From positions 14,150,491 through 14,214,490 of the forward strand of contig OZ025868.1 of NCBI GenBank assembly GCA_964019415.1: 64,000 nucleotides of DNA. Direction: 5' to 3'. Below are positions 12,949-26,507 of the stretch, one piece after another (position 1 is the stretch's first letter; each line of letters opens with the position of its first letter). Source of the stretch: Ianthella basta. Lineage: Eukaryota > Porifera > Demospongiae > Verongiida > Ianthellidae. The position numbers and the translations under genes were made by a program. The notes beneath the pieces were generated by a model that worked only from the letters and a program-made list of their open reading frames with translations, ran no database searches and was not told the DNA's origin.

Positions 12949-15790
12949 TTGTTATATCTAGTTACAGCATACAAACAATCACTGCCATCCGCTGCATGTC
13001 TAATATACAGCAACTGAACGCAACTTCTGTACAAAATTAATTCACCATTAAGGCCATTCACTAATGCATGACACTCTTTTCAGCAATATATGCGCAGCAA
13101 TTACTAGCTCTATAGCTAAAGGTAGTCCCTTCCTTATGTATGTAAATGACATAACCCCTTTCTGGTGGCGTGGTCAAGAGTTGGAGGTTTGCGCAGGTTG
13201 GGGGTATACACGTAGCATATATAAGAACACGGTGATTTGTTCCAACAATTTACTCCAGTTAAATCAGGACAGTGTACGTGTGTGGTACAAAGGGTTATAC
13301 TAGAAATGTGCTCATGTGTAGCTATAACCTGTTGACGTATATACTACAACGACTTTTCATGCTTTACTACCCAGCAGTGGCAGTCTGTGATGGTCTTAGA
13401 GGGAGAGTGAGTGAGTGGGTGGACCTGCAGGACTCCCTTACTGCATTGCTCTTTACATTTTTAAATTCAAAGGTGCTAGCTAGCTATTCATGTATGATAT
13501 ATTAAAGACACTAGCTAAATGTGCAGCTATATATCTGGAATGCTGCTTGATGAGTCTCTGCTCTGTTTTAGTTCAAGATTTTATCAGTTGCATCAACAAT
13601 CCGTGTAGATTACTAGATCTACGATAAGTACTCCCTTGAATATCACTTCACTCTTGTGCCCACTCCACCATATGCAATCGGTCTTGGCGCACCATGCACG
13701 TGGGCGCTAACCTGTGATTGGTAAGAACCCTGGGCTGTTGCAATGAACAGCCCAATCCATACGCGTCTACGCAACCCAAAATGGCAATGGACCGTTGGCG
13801 AGGGAAGGTATTGCGCCAGGAGGAATTCCTGCTTTTGTTCAGCCGCTACCCTAGACTATCTTGTAGTAACCACCCTGTGCCTATCAGTAGCCACGTAGCT
13901 ATATCAAGCGCTAGCCATTTCTTACCGCAACTTGCAATTGCAGTAGCTTCAGTCGAAGACGCTGTTTCGCATGGCTAGCTAGCTATACATGTTGAGGTAG
14001 CGGATATCCGAATGCGAATGGAAGTAATGGATCGCAATATCAGTCCCTTCCGGAGGAGACGAAGTCATATCAATCATCAATTTTCTCCTCGGTTTCTTTA
14101 CATAAGAGCCTGAGAGGCTACGGTACGTCTGTTCTTTGTCGTTGACGCTGGATTATACAGAAAATTTGTCCACTTATGCGTACACTTTTACAGATGATGT
14201 TGCTCGTTGTTCACACTACACTTGTAGTGTATGTAGCCTGTTCTCAAGTGGTGGCTGTGGACTCAGGTTGGTAGTTAGTACGTACAGGCTCACTTCATAT
14301 TGCTAGCTATAGCTAGTTAACTTCTAAGCCAACAAATGAATCAGAATTTCTACTTGATACTTCATAAAAGTACTTTTTTTAACTAAGAGTCTCTTCATGT
14401 GTTTTAATTGTTTAAACACTTTAGTTACTGTTTATTGGTAAAATGAAGTTTACTGTATATGTGTCCTTCCTCAGTCACTCTAGCTCTATCAGGAGATGCT
14501 GTACCAACAGATGCACTTGGTGAATACGTCGTACCAGAGAGAGGCACCGTTACATTCACTTGTAACAGTAGCTCTGCAACTCCAATATGGAAAGTAGACT
14601 TGAAAGCATTAGGTAGCTCTACAGATTTCAGTAACACTAAGACGCTATTATCACAGCTACAAAACGTGAGCTCATCAGATATTGGTTCTTTTCCTAACCC
14701 AACAAGCTTCACTGTTCACAACATTTCGACAGAGAGCAATGAATCATATGTGGAATGTTCTGCCCAAGGCCGTGTCAATTCCATTGCAATAATCTTTGTA
14801 ACAGGTGAGAACTTGTAGCCTTAATTGTTATGTGCTTGCAAAAGGCTGTTTTGTGACAGATTGATACTCTCTAATTATCTGCCACAGCAATGTCTCTGCC
14901 AGAGACATTGCTGTATAATTCAGAATGTATCTATGCAATTGTGAGAAGCTGCTGATACATCACACAAGAGCTTCATGCATGTGTCTTCAGCTCATGAAAT
15001 TCAAGAGAGCCTGAATGAATGTATATTATAATTATAGTGTAATCCATGGATGCAGGATTCATGTTGTTACAGTATATAATTTAATTTTTTCTTTCTTTTC
15101 TTTATTTAATTTTACTTTTAATAATCGCATGATAGTGTTATCATAGTATGTTCTGGGTATTATTGCATAGGGTAGAGCTGGGGAATCACAAATTCACAAA
15201 GGCTGCACACATCAATTGCAATTATTGTACACTGGTGCAGGATGCATGCTGTGTTCTCATCTCTGTAGGCTCCCCAAATTGTCCCAATGTTCAGACTATA
15301 TTCAATAGGGTGGATTCGTTGGCTGTTTTAGTACATCAATCACACAAGACATGATTAAGTGTGTGCTACCATGTTGAGGTTACTTCAACTAACATGTCAA
15401 TAGTCACAATGTACAATTCAACTATAACAAGTGATGGTTTTGTTGAAGTGACTTCACTTAAAAATGGCACAGTCTACAACATCTCAGTCACTCCATGTAA
15501 CACAGCAGGATGCAACAAGTCATGTGACATGTATTCAGTGCAAACAGCTGCAGTACCTACAGGAGGCAGTGAGTATGGCATGCAAAATCATGGAGCTGTC
15601 ATGGCAATCCTACATAGCGTGATATAGTGCACACCTATACCAGTGACAGTGAGAACACCTCAGTTATCCTTCACCTACATGTATCTGTTATTGTTAGTGC
15701 TAGATCCTGGAGGTGGTGCTGTTGGGGATCCACTTCTCACTATTGGACTACCCATTGCTGTGGCAGTACTGGCAATACCCACAGTGTTAG

Positions 15791-17261
15791 AAATATGGTG
15801 TGACCGTCACACCACTCAGTGCTCACATGCACCAAGTTGTGATCAGTCACCCCATTACTTTAGTGTGACATTCACACTGACACCAGCGCACTGTTGTTCA
15901 CATCATTTCTGTTAGAGTAAGAGAACAAATTCATATGCACAAAGAGGAGAGTTAACTATGAATCCTACAAGATTTAAGAATATATGTAGCTACTGTCAGA
16001 GCCAGCTTATCCTGATGGTATGTTGTGTGCAGGCAGTGGGAGGACATCCTTAAACTATGTATGCTCTTTGTGTACTTTAATGTACCATTAGGGGCTTTGT
16101 GTCACCCACTAACAATCCCACCAGGTGATATGCTGTAGACTATCTGTAGGCAAATCTTCAAAGCAGTGTATATACCATATCTGCACTGAAATGTCCCGTT
16201 AAGCTCAATCATGTGATTATGTTTGCACGCAACAATTATACAAACTGTTCTAATAAATGGTTTGCTGTGTACTATAGCTACATAATACAGATCTTCAAAG
16301 TAGTGCACCATATCTGCAGTGAAATGTACTGTTAAACTCGATTATGTGACTATATTAGTTTTGTTATACAAACTGTTCTAATGAATGGTATGCTGTGTAC
16401 TACATAATACAAATCTTCAAAGCATTGTACCACATCTGCAGTGAAATGTACCGTTAAACTTGATTATGTGATTATATTAGTCTTATTATACAAACTGTTC
16501 TGAAAAATGGTTTGCTGTGTACTAGCTACAAAATACAAATATTCAATTTAGTGTATCATATCTGCAGTGAAATATTATAGCTAGCTAGCTACCATGAAGT
16601 GCTTAGCCTCTTACAAGCTTCTCGCATAAATGGTGTGTTGTGTAGTGCATGGTTAGAGTGAACATCACACTCAGCATAGGCGGCGGAACCATAGGCACAG
16701 GAGGCACGATCCCCCACAAGTTACATTATGGAGGGGGCAGTGCCCCCACAAGTTTTCCCAAGGGCTTTGAATGAAAATCGTTAGGATATGCTACATTCAT
16801 TAAACATTGTATTAACTTACAACTTTATTAATTTGTGAATGAGCTTCAATAGTGTTTAAACTGATCCTTTACTACCATAAAAGAAGATTCGAGGAAGAAT
16901 TAAACAGTGAGCCATATCAGCGCAATTGGCCACCATTTTCCATGAATTCACAAACATACTATCTGGTATTCTCAATTCTTTTGAATAATTAAATATTTAT
17001 GTGAATCATTTTATGAATTTTTGTAATGCTCAGTGATTTTATTGCAAATTTGTGATAGCCATGTTATCTGATGGTTGCAATTAGGTTTCCCACTTGCTAC
17101 AAACTGATAATATGGCTGTGGATGCAGCAACTACAAGGTTGTAGTACCACCCCTAAATGAAAATATCTTTGTCCGCCTGTGCACTGCAAATGGGTGTGCT
17201 CACAGTGGCAACCAATTCACACCAATTTTGGATGTGAACATCATTCCAAATTTTAACAGTG
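15791..17261. mobile_element. 1.47 kb insertion in the TM exon of unit C
   Basis: The membrane exon matches the other copies up to 15790 and resumes at 17262. The flanks CACAGTGTTAG (15780-15790) and CACTGTGCTAG (17262-17272) look like a diverged 11 bp target duplication. The element ends are weakly inverted-repeat (near 15788-15815 and 17230-17256). No transposase frame is visible. The inside holds a 125 bp tandem repeat and a short G-rich/C-rich foldback (16730-16760). It is probably an old non-autonomous DNA transposon. Confidence 0.65.
16151..16590. repeat. About 125 bp tandem repeat, 3.6 copies
   Basis: Units begin at about 16151, 16288, 16410 and 16536. Each contains ATCTTCAAAG, ATCTGCAGTGAAATGTACCG and a CTGTTCTAA block. 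They lie inside the insertion in unit C. Confidence 0.85.
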
Positions 17262-17456
17262 CACTGTGCTAGTATCAATAGTATTATTGACATATTTCTA
17301 CAGAAGGTTAGTTTTCATTATAATTATTGCAGTTGAATACATGTTGTGTTTGGGGTACTTTCATATACTCATAACATTGTCCTCCCATTCACAAGTAATG
17401 ATGTGTACCTCTTCTCATTCACTTTCAGGATGACATTGAGAGGCAAACAGAAGAAG

Positions 17457-19880
17457 GTGAATAGCCTGGATACGTATTCCATGAAATGGCTGCTGTATAA
17501 TTATAGACTATACACTATAGTGCATTGTGGAATTATGTACACTATCAATATAAACCCCCAGATAGCGCATGTGATAATTATACCATATCTTCAATAATGT
17601 ATCTTATTGGTCATTTTCTATCCAAGCTACAGACCATGCACAGTACTTGTATCATTGCCCTATACGCAAGTGTACACACTTAGTCACCCATGTGTTGCAG
17701 TATAATAATTATATAGCTATTCTTTGTACTAACATTGTAACAGGAAACAAGTACAAGATGTACAGGTTATTATAGCTACAAATGACATGAATATGGGACC
17801 CCTGCTGGATCACTTTTAACTGTTACAGATACAAGCACCTCCTCCCAACAGCTAGGAAGACTTAACTATGGCTGAAGTATTCATGTATACGCATACTTCT
17901 TATTGAATGGTTTACATGCCAATCCATGACATTATGCATGTTTGTCAAAAGCTACTTTTGTGCAGCTTTGTGAAATATACTTGACCCAAGCTTAAGGTTC
18001 TGCAATTCTGCTATCTTAGCTATCCGTGAATGTGGCACTCTAGCTTCTGTCACAGTGATACAACATGCACAGGTGTGAGTAGTGAAATTTACAGTTACAT
18101 TTGTAATACTGTGCATGTATCACAGAGGGACTGGTGAAGGTTGTGTGAACAGTTTTCTTATCTACTTTTCATTTCGAGTATGACAAGACACAGATCAGGA
18201 CACACTCTTTAGCAATAGATAGATAGATTTGGGAGAGACAGGTGAAGTTGCGTACATGTACAGCCATGCTCAGGCTATTTTGGACCAAACCGGTAATGCT
18301 TGTTATGTGAACTAACACGGTGAAAAGTGTGAGTGCTTAATCGCATTACTGTAACTGACATGTCCAATGGATCAAAGCTTTAGGAAGTATATTGCCTTTC
18401 TCTGATGTAGGAAACAAAACACCATGATGGAATTCCATAATTATTATTATACTGATAATGAGTTATGGCTACAAATGATCCGAACATGGTACAGCTGCTA
18501 AATACAACTTTACCTGTTACTGATACAAGCGTCTCCTTGCAACAGTATATAGGAAGACTGAAGTATGACATGAGCACGGCAGAGCATGACAAAACTGGCT
18601 ATAATTATAGCTGTGTATGGCAGACATTTTTGATTAGCCATGTAGCATATATATATGCTCTTAGAATGCAATGCTGTGAAATGGAGTTACATGCAGGTAT
18701 ATGTAGAACACATGCACATTCATGCATATCATGTGATGTGTAACTTTCAACTTTATTGTACTGTACTCCACTAAATATACACATTGTATGAATGAAAAAT
18801 ACCTGTGTACACAACCATCTATGTTTGGCATAATAGCTTCTGAGGTTCCGGGGCTTAATCGAGACATCATAAAGATTATAATTTTGCTGCCCACTACACC
18901 CAATCTTGGATAACTGTTGAAGCATTTGAAAGATTCAAGTAGTCAGGTCTGGCCCATGCAAGCAGTTATTGCGCATGTAATGTTTCATAGGGTCAGAACC
19001 AGCTTGGCACCACTGTAGTCCCCGATATCAAATATATATAAATTATATGTACAGCAACTGAACGCAACATCTGTACAAAATAAACTCACCATTAAGGCCA
19101 TTCACTGATGCATGACACTCTTTTGAGCAATACAGCAGCAATTACTATCTCTATAGCTGAAGGTTCCAACAATTTGTTCCAATTGAATCAGGACAGGGAA
19201 CGTGTGTGGTACAAAGGGTTATACAAGAAATGTGCTCATGTGTAGCTATAACTTGTTGACGTATATACATAGTACAACAACATTTCATGCTTACTACCCA
19301 GCAGTGACAGTCTGTGATAGTTTTAGAGGAAGAGTGAGTGAGTGGATGGACCTGCAGGACTCTCTTACTGCATTGCTCTTTAATTTTTCCGATCTAAAGG
19401 TGCTAGCTAGCTATTCATGCAATATATTAAAGACACAAGCTAAATGTGCAGCTATATATCTGGAATGCCGCTTGATGATTCTCTACTCAGTATTAGTGCA
19501 AGATTATTATCAGTTGCATCCACAATCCGTGAAGATATACAGTAAGTATAATATACTCCCTTGAATATCAGTTTACTCCTGTGCCCACTCCACCACTTGC
19601 AATTGCTTGGCGCACCATGGACGTAGGCGCTAACCTGTCAATGGTAAGAACCCTGGGCTGTTGCAATGAACGCGCCATCTGCATACGCGCCTACGCAACT
19701 CAAAATGGCGATAGACCGTTGGCGAAGGAAGGTATTGCGCCAGTAAGAATTCCTGCTCTTGTTCAGCCACTACCCTAGACTCGCTTGTAGTAACCACCCT
19801 GTGCCTATCAGTGGCCACGTGGTGATATCAAGCGCTAGCCATTTCTTACGGCAACTTGCAGTAGCGTCAGTCGAAGACGC
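17457..19880. other. Spacer between units C and A'
   Basis: No exon is seen. 17590-18415 is the spacer repeat shared with 10960-11760. From 18416 the second copy of the A+B duplication starts. The region from about 19560 to 19880 is the conserved proximal 5' region of A'. Confidence 0.55.
19816..19821. promoter_or_regulatory. E-box CACGTG upstream of unit A'
   Basis: A palindromic CACGTG lies 300 bp upstream of the A' signal exon in a strongly conserved 5' block (GGCCACGTGG, then GATATCAAGCGCTAGC). bHLH-Zip factors of the USF/MITF type bind this motif in animals. The matching site is mutated in A, B and C and intact in B'. Confidence 0.4.
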
Positions 19881-19919
19881 TGTTTCGCATGGCTAGCTAG
19901 TTATACATGTTGAGGTAAC

Positions 19920-20050
19920 GGATATCCGAATGCGAATGGAAGTAATGGATCGCAATATCAGTCCCTTCCGGAGGAGACGAAGTCATATCAATCATCAATT
20001 TTCTCCTCAATTTCTTTACATAAGAGTAGCTAGGGCCTGAGAGGCTACAG
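19920..20050 (+). other. Candidate 5' noncoding leader exon of unit A'
   Basis: The block around CCCTTCCGGAGGAGACGAAG ends in CTACAG followed by the donor gtacgt (20051). A 69 bp intron then leads to the signal-peptide exon. ATG codons inside it soon meet stops, so it is probably untranslated. Matching donors are at 1794 (A), 7971 (B), 14123 (C) and 28390 (B'). The 5' end is not known. Confidence 0.45.
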
Positions 20051-20119
20051 GTACGTCTGTTCTTTGTCATTGATAACGGATTATACAGAAAATTAGTCCA
20101 CTTGTGTACAATTTTACAG

Positions 20120-22142
20120 ATGATGTTGCTCGTTGTTCACACTACACTTGTAGTGTATGTAGCCTGTTCTCAAGTGGTGGCTGTGGACTCAGGTTAGTAG
20201 TTAGTACAGGTTCACTTCATACTGCTAGCTATAGCTAATTAACGTCTAAGCCAACAAATGCATCAGAATTTGTTCGTGATACTTCATAAAAGTACTTTTT
20301 AACTAAGTGTCTCTTCATGACTGTGTATTAAATGTTCAAACACTTTAGCTACTGTTTATTGGTAATATAAAGTTTACTGTATATGTGTCCTTCCTCAGTC
20401 ACTCTAGCTCTATCTGGAGACGCTGTACCAACAGATACACCTAATGAATATGTCGTACCAGAGAGGGGCACTGTTACATTCACTTGTAACAGTAGTGATG
20501 TACCTCCAGGATGGAATGTAGACTTCAAAAAATTGGGTAGCAGTTCAGGTTTTGCTAGCACTGATACACTACTGTCAGGAATACTAGAAAATGTGAGCTC
20601 ATCAGATATTGGCTCTTTTCCCAACCCAACGAGCTTCACTGTTCACAACATTCCAACAGAGAGCAATGGATCATATGTGGAATGTTCTGCCCAAGGCCGT
20701 GTCAATTCCACTGCAATAATCTTTGTAGTAGGTGAGAACTTGTACCTATTTATTGTGTGCTTGCAAAAGGCTGTTTTGTGGCAGCATAACACTCTTTGCT
20801 GCCATGGCAACATGTCTGTATAATTCAGAATGTACATTATACGGATGTGCAAAGCCACTAATACGTGACACAAGACTTGTATCTTCAGCTCATGAAATCA
20901 AAGAGAACCTGAATGTATAGTGTGAATGCAGGATCCATTAGTAGGAGCAGGATATGCAGGATACATTAATTAATATAATTATCTGAATTGCATGATACCA
21001 TTATCTTAATAATTTATGTTCTGGGTATTGTATACAAAATTATAACTATGGAGCTGGGGGAATCACAAATTCACAAATACAGCTGGGGGAATTCCTTCAC
21101 AAAGGTTGCGCACGTCAATTGCAATTTTTGTATACTAGCGCTGGATGCTATTCATATCAGATTTGTTAGGCACACAACAGTGTAGCATTGTCAATAACTG
21201 ATCTTACATGTGGTGCTATTTTCTCTTCTCTGTAGGCTCCCCAAATTGTCCCATTATTCAGAATATATTCACTAGGGTGGATTCATTGGCTGTTTTAGTG
21301 AAGCAATCACACAAGACATGGTTAACTGTGTGTTACAATGTTGAGGTTGCTTCAACTAACATGTCAATAGTCACAATGCACAATTCAACAATAACAAGTA
21401 ATGGTTCAGTTGTAGTGGAGTCACTTCAGCCCGATACACTCTATAACATATCAGTCACTCCATGCAACATGGCCGGATGCAACAAGTCATGTGAAATACA
21501 TTCAGTGCAAACAGCTGCAGTACCTACAAGAGGTGGTGAGTATGGCATGCAAAATCACAAAATAATATCTAGCTGTAATGATAATCCATATAAATTATAT
21601 AATAATATATAGGGATGGATAATACATATAGTGTGATATATAGTGCATACCTACCCGTGACAATGAGAACTCCTCAGTTATCCTTCACTTGCATGTATCT
21701 GTACATGTTATTGTTAGTCCTAGATCCTGGAGGTGGTGCTGTTGGGGATCCACTTCTCACTATTGGACTGCCCATTATTGCTGTGGCAGTACTGGCAATA
21801 CTCACTGTGCTAGTAACAACAATACTGTTGGCACTTTTCTACAGGTTAGCTTTCATTATAATTATTGCTATTGTATGCACGTTGTGCTTGGGTACTTTCA
21901 TATACTAATAATTTGTTCTCCCATTCACAAGTAATCGTTAATACCAATTCACATTCACTTTCAGGAGGAGATCAAGAGCCAAACAGAAGAAGGTGAGTAG
22001 CCTGATTGCATAGCCACCATTTTAAACCTCCTCTTCCATCACCCTGTGCACTGGGGATACTATACCATGCATATGTATCGATGCTGACAATGTCCAATAA
22101 TATATATATATAATTATACATATAATTATATATAATATACTT

Positions 22143-22187
<45 letters not shown>

Positions 22188-25100
22188 AAGCGCATGTCAT
22201 TGAATTGTTGTTACTAAAAGTAATTATGGTAATAGCAATTACCGCGCAAACAGCTTAATGGAAATATGCATTATGTTGTTTCAAGATGGAGCAGCAACCC
22301 CATGCATGGTGTATAATACTAGTTTAGTTCCGTGAAGTGCTCTCAAATTGTAGACAAAATATTAAATATGCCACCTTGATGATTATGCTATATATATATA
22401 TAATATCTTTTTCTACAATTGATACATTTGTGCATAGAATGGAAGCAGAGAGCGACATTATGAAGACATTGTGGCAGTTGACTCAGCCTATGATGATATA
22501 CTGGCCATGTCTGCTACTCTTTGTGACCCTGCTCCTGCTGTAAGTCAGCTTCCAAAATCACTTTGTAATATCACCGAGGGATATAAATTGATACACAGTG
22601 CTCCATCTATCACTGGATGTAAGGAGAAGTAGTGCATGATACTGTGTATGTCACACAATTATCACATTCACATATATACAGTCCTCTAGTGAAGGACAGG
22701 GTTGAAATGTTGACAGATGAGAATTGACACACAATTGTGATTATATGCATAAAAATTATATATGCATCAATGTTCATTTGTAGGATGAGCAAAACAGTAA
22801 TAGTGAGCTCCTCCTGCTGCAACACTATGTGATTTATTGAAGTTGAGCCAGCAAATTATTCTGGGCATAAACAAGACACCATAAAAATTATAATTATGCT
22901 GCCCACTACACCCATTCTTGGATACCTATTGAAGCATCTGAAATATTCAAGTAGCCAGATCTGGTCTAAGCAGCATTTGTACATGTCACATTCTAACTAG
23001 TGCAATTCTGAAATGCATGTGTCAAGAAACCAAGTGGTTTGGAAGTGATGCATGGCCAGCTGCTGCTGGGTACACACTCTTGCACTCGGGACGCCCCCTG
23101 CCAAGTAAAGACAAGGCAATTAAGAGGAATGAAGGAGTGGGAATCATGATGAACCAGTTTGCCACAGCAGCATGGAAAGAAGCAGGAGAGAAATGGGAGG
23201 CCGTAAGTTCACGCATCATTTCAGCCAGATTTAGAGTAGTTAAACGAGGACAGAGGCGACCTGGAGGATCAAGGGAAACTTGTGATGTTTTTATTACCAT
23301 CATCTCAGCCTACGCACCAACAGCTAAGGCCACTACGAGTATTAAGTCCAAATTTTACACGGAACTTCAGGACACCATAGATAGGATACCACAATCAGAT
23401 GTATTAATCATTCTTGGGGATTTCAACGCACGAGTAGGAAGCTTAGACGACACTGGCACAAATTGGTTAGGAACCCTTGGCAATTTTGGTGTTGGGCAGA
23501 GAAATGCTGCAGGTGTAGAGCTACTGCAATTCTGTGTGAGAAATCAACTAACCATTATGAATACTTGGTTTAAGAAGAAGACCCACCACCTTAGTACATG
23601 GATGCATCCAGCCACCAAGGACTGGCACATGATAGATTACATCATCATGAGAGCTAACCAACGTGTTCTATGCACAGATGTTCAAGTAATGAGGGGAGCA
23701 AACTGCTGGACAGACCACCAGATGATCAGAGCTAAAGTTAGGATGACATTTCCTCGCTTGAATCGTAGACGTAACAAGACACAAACCACAGCTCCTATTG
23801 CCACTTTTCTTTTAAATCAATCTAGTTACAGAGAGGCTTACCAAATCAACCTTAGCACTAGACTGGGAGGGAACAATCAGGGCCACCTAAATGAAACTGC
23901 CAACCAGACTTGGGAGAAACTGAAGAAATGCGTTGTAGACGCAGCAGAGGAGACATTGGGTCGCTCCTGGAAGAAGCAACCTGACTGGTTTCTGGAGAGT
24001 TCCGACAAGTTGAAGCCTGTTATTGAAGCAAAGAACAAGGCCAGGGTCAGGATGTTACAAAGCAACACTGAAACCAACCGCAAGCAGTTCAGAAGCCATC
24101 AAAGAATGGTAAAGAAAGCAGTGGATGCTGCTAAAGAAGAGTGGGTATGTAGAGTGGCTAAGACTGCTGAGACAACATCTCAAAGGGGTGAGATTTGCTG
24201 GGAAAGCATTAGGAAACTCCAAGGTGCTTCTGCTGGAAGGAAACCCAAGAGATCACGAGCTATTCTGAAAGAGAACGGAGAGCTGGCAACTAGCACTGAG
24301 GAGATCAGAGAGCGATGGCAGCAGCACTTTGAGAGGATCTTGAATGCCCCTAGCACTTACCAGGAGGAGGTTGTCCTTGAGATGCCCCAAATGCCAGTGC
24401 TTGCGACCCTGGATGAACCACCAACTGCTGAAGAACTAGACTCCGCCTTAGCTAAGCTCAAAAGACGTAAAGCAGCAGGTATGACTGAGATCACTCCAGA
24501 ATTGATTCTGGACGGCCCCTTTCAGCTCAGAGAACAACTGCTGAAATTCTTTCAGGAGGTATGGTCTGAAGCTGCAGTCGTTGATGATTGGAAAAATGCA
24601 GAAATCCTCCCAATTCCAAAGAAAGGAAACCTGAAGGTGTGTGATAACTGGAGAGGAATTAGCCTCCTAGATGTAGTAGGCAAAGTGTTTGCAAGAATTG
24701 TACAAGGTAGACTACAGGAAACTGCTGAAGGCCTTCTTCCTGACTCTCAGTGTGGATTTTGACCGGGACGGGGATGCGTAGACATGATCTTTGTGGCTAG
24801 GCAACTAATAGAGAAGACTCTTGAGCACAATGACTCACTGTTCATCCTGTTCGTTGACCTACGCAAGGCGTACGATTCAGTACCAAGAAGCGCTCTCTGG
24901 AAGGTACTGCAGAAATGTGGCATCCCACCAACTATGCTGAACATCATCAAGTCATTCCACAATGGCATGCAGTAAGAGTAGTGTCATCCACGTCCGTGTC
25001 CTCATCAAGCTTTAGTGTTTGCAATGGTCTCAGAAAAGTGGCAATAGTAGCTGTGATTTGTGTCTTTTTGCCATTCCTCCGACCAAAGTACTTGAATCAC

Positions 25101-26507
25101 TGACATTCATCCAGAGGCGCCAGCCCCAAGGATGACATTATCATTGTCTAGACAATGGATGATCTAAAGGTCTAAAGGTCTCTAAAGGTGTGCCAGTGCA
25201 TAATTTGGTGTTACTTAATACTACTATTTAGAATATAGTCACTACTACCTATAACTACAGAGCTGCATGCAACTCAATGGACTTCACATTGGAGTAGCAG
25301 CCACTTGTTTGGTGTATATTACTAGTTAGGTTAACGTGAATGCTCTCAAAATGTAGTTAAGTACATCAAATCTAGCTGATCATGCTATTACCTTATGTTG
25401 CTGTATCTTTGCATAGAATGCAGACAATGTGGCAGTCAAATCAGCCTATGATGATATACTGGCTATGTCTGCTACTCTTCGTGATCCTGCTCCTGCTGTA
25501 AGTCAGCTTCTAGTATCACTTTGTAATATCACTGAGGGATATGAAGTGATGCACAGTGCTCCATCTGAAATAAAGAGAATCTGTGTAATTATGCTACAAA
25601 ACATAGACATGCACAGTCCTCTAGTACAAGGCTTAGCTTAAGATATGACCAAAATGCTGCCAAATTCCAGGGAGATGACACAGTCAACATTTTAAGTATG
25701 TGCATGTGCAGCCACTTCTTGGATGAGCAAAACTCGTGAGAACTCTTTGCATATTTCTTGTCTATTCTAACTTCATGGATACTGTGAAAAAGCCCTCTTT
25801 GCATTTCCTCCATGCATGAATAACATAAACTTTTTTCCAAGGGTAAAATAAACTGAACAACGGCCAACTATGCAGTTCAATATCTAAGCAAAAATCATGG
25901 ATAACCTAATATGGGCTTTTTGCTAGACCTAATGTTGGAGGCTAGTTTGACTCATGAGACTGACATGTACCAAAATGTCAATAGTAATCTATGCATTATA
26001 AATGGCATTTCTTTTCCAGCAAAACTTGTGCTATTTCTGTGCATTTTCATGTCTTTCCAACTTCATGGATATTAGGGTGTACCAAGCTCAGCCTCTTAAT
26101 CTGCATTTCCCCAGTGAGGAGTGCTCAGCATGAATAATGGTCTTCCAAGAGCAAAATAAATAATGAGACATGGCCAACTAGTTCATATTCCTAAGCTTAA
26201 AATATAAATTAATAGTATAGTATAGGTTATTCACTAGACCCAATGTTGGAGGCTAGCTTGACTCATGAGACTGACATGCACTAAGATATCATGAGTAATT
26301 TTCGCACTATTACAAATGTCATTTTTTTCTGTTATTTTTGTGATGCAGAGTTCAAGTGTGGACATAGCTAATGCTGAAAGACCACCCTCAACAACTGAAC
26401 CACTAAATGAAGAGCATAGTGGGGCTGTGACCAGCAGTGATGTTGTAATGGAGGCCAACCCTGCTTATCAGCCGCTGGAGATAGCAAATGCACATATCTC
26501 GAAATAG
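20120..26507 (+). CDS. Receptor unit A': intact Ig-FN3-TM tyrosine-motif receptor, 400 aa
   Basis: CDS = join(20120-20192, 20399-20731, 21236-21535, 21718-21844, 21965-21992, 22438-22539, 25417-25497, 26349-26507), all GT-AG, open throughout. Residues 1-24: signal peptide (MMLL... AVDS). 25-135: Ig-like domain with TFTC and YVEC cysteines and N-glycosylation sites. 136-235: FN3-like domain with LYNISVTPC. About 245-277: one membrane helix (IIAVAVLAILTVLV). 278-287: basic stop-transfer. 288-348: two repeats with HYEDIV (Y295), SAYDDIL (Y305) and SAYDDIL (Y332). 349-400: acidic tail with NPAYQPL (Y388). It should be a type I surface receptor. SAYDDI fits the ITIM consensus and NPAY fits PTB/endocytic NPxY. 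Ligand and function are unknown. The start is the first of two ATGs, right after the splice acceptor. Confidence 0.8.
22143..22185. repeat. (TG)n microsatellite
   Basis: TG run in the intron after the juxtamembrane exon of A', in the same place as in A and G. Confidence 0.95.
23022..25187 (+). mobile_element. 5'-truncated non-LTR retrotransposon (LINE), defective
   Basis: An open frame runs 23017-24762 and continues past one TGA to about 24975. The first third is an APE-type endonuclease (ISAYAPT, LGDFNARVG, then WTDHQMI). Next comes a linker, then reverse-transcriptase blocks (KRRKAAGMTEITPELI, NWRGISLLDVVGK). After TGA 24760-24762 the frame resumes with PGRGCVDMIF and FVDLRKAYDSVPR, so the TGA replaces an Arg codon. 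A frameshift follows at about 24975, and the catalytic YADD block and the rest are missing. The 3' end carries TCTAAAGG repeats. Compared with unit A, the element replaced a (TG)n tract in the intron between the tyrosine-repeat exons. It is 5'-truncated, in the receptor's sense orientation, and cannot move by itself. Confidence 0.85.

Larger units (their letters stand above)
14194..17456 (+). pseudogene. Receptor unit C: nonsense in FN3, transposon in TM exon, tail missing
   Basis: Leader donor at 14123. Exons: signal 14194-14266, Ig 14475-14804 (open, both cysteines present), FN3 15269-15568, membrane exon 15698-15790 continued at 17262-17306, juxtamembrane 17429-17456. The FN3 exon has a TGG-to-TGA nonsense change at 15352-15354, in the otherwise constant SHKTW. 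The membrane exon is split by a 1.47 kb insertion. After the juxtamembrane donor no tyrosine-repeat or NPxY exon is found before the next spacer repeat starts near 17590. With three independent lesions this copy is confidently dead as a receptor. A short Ig-only product remains possible. Confidence 0.8.
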
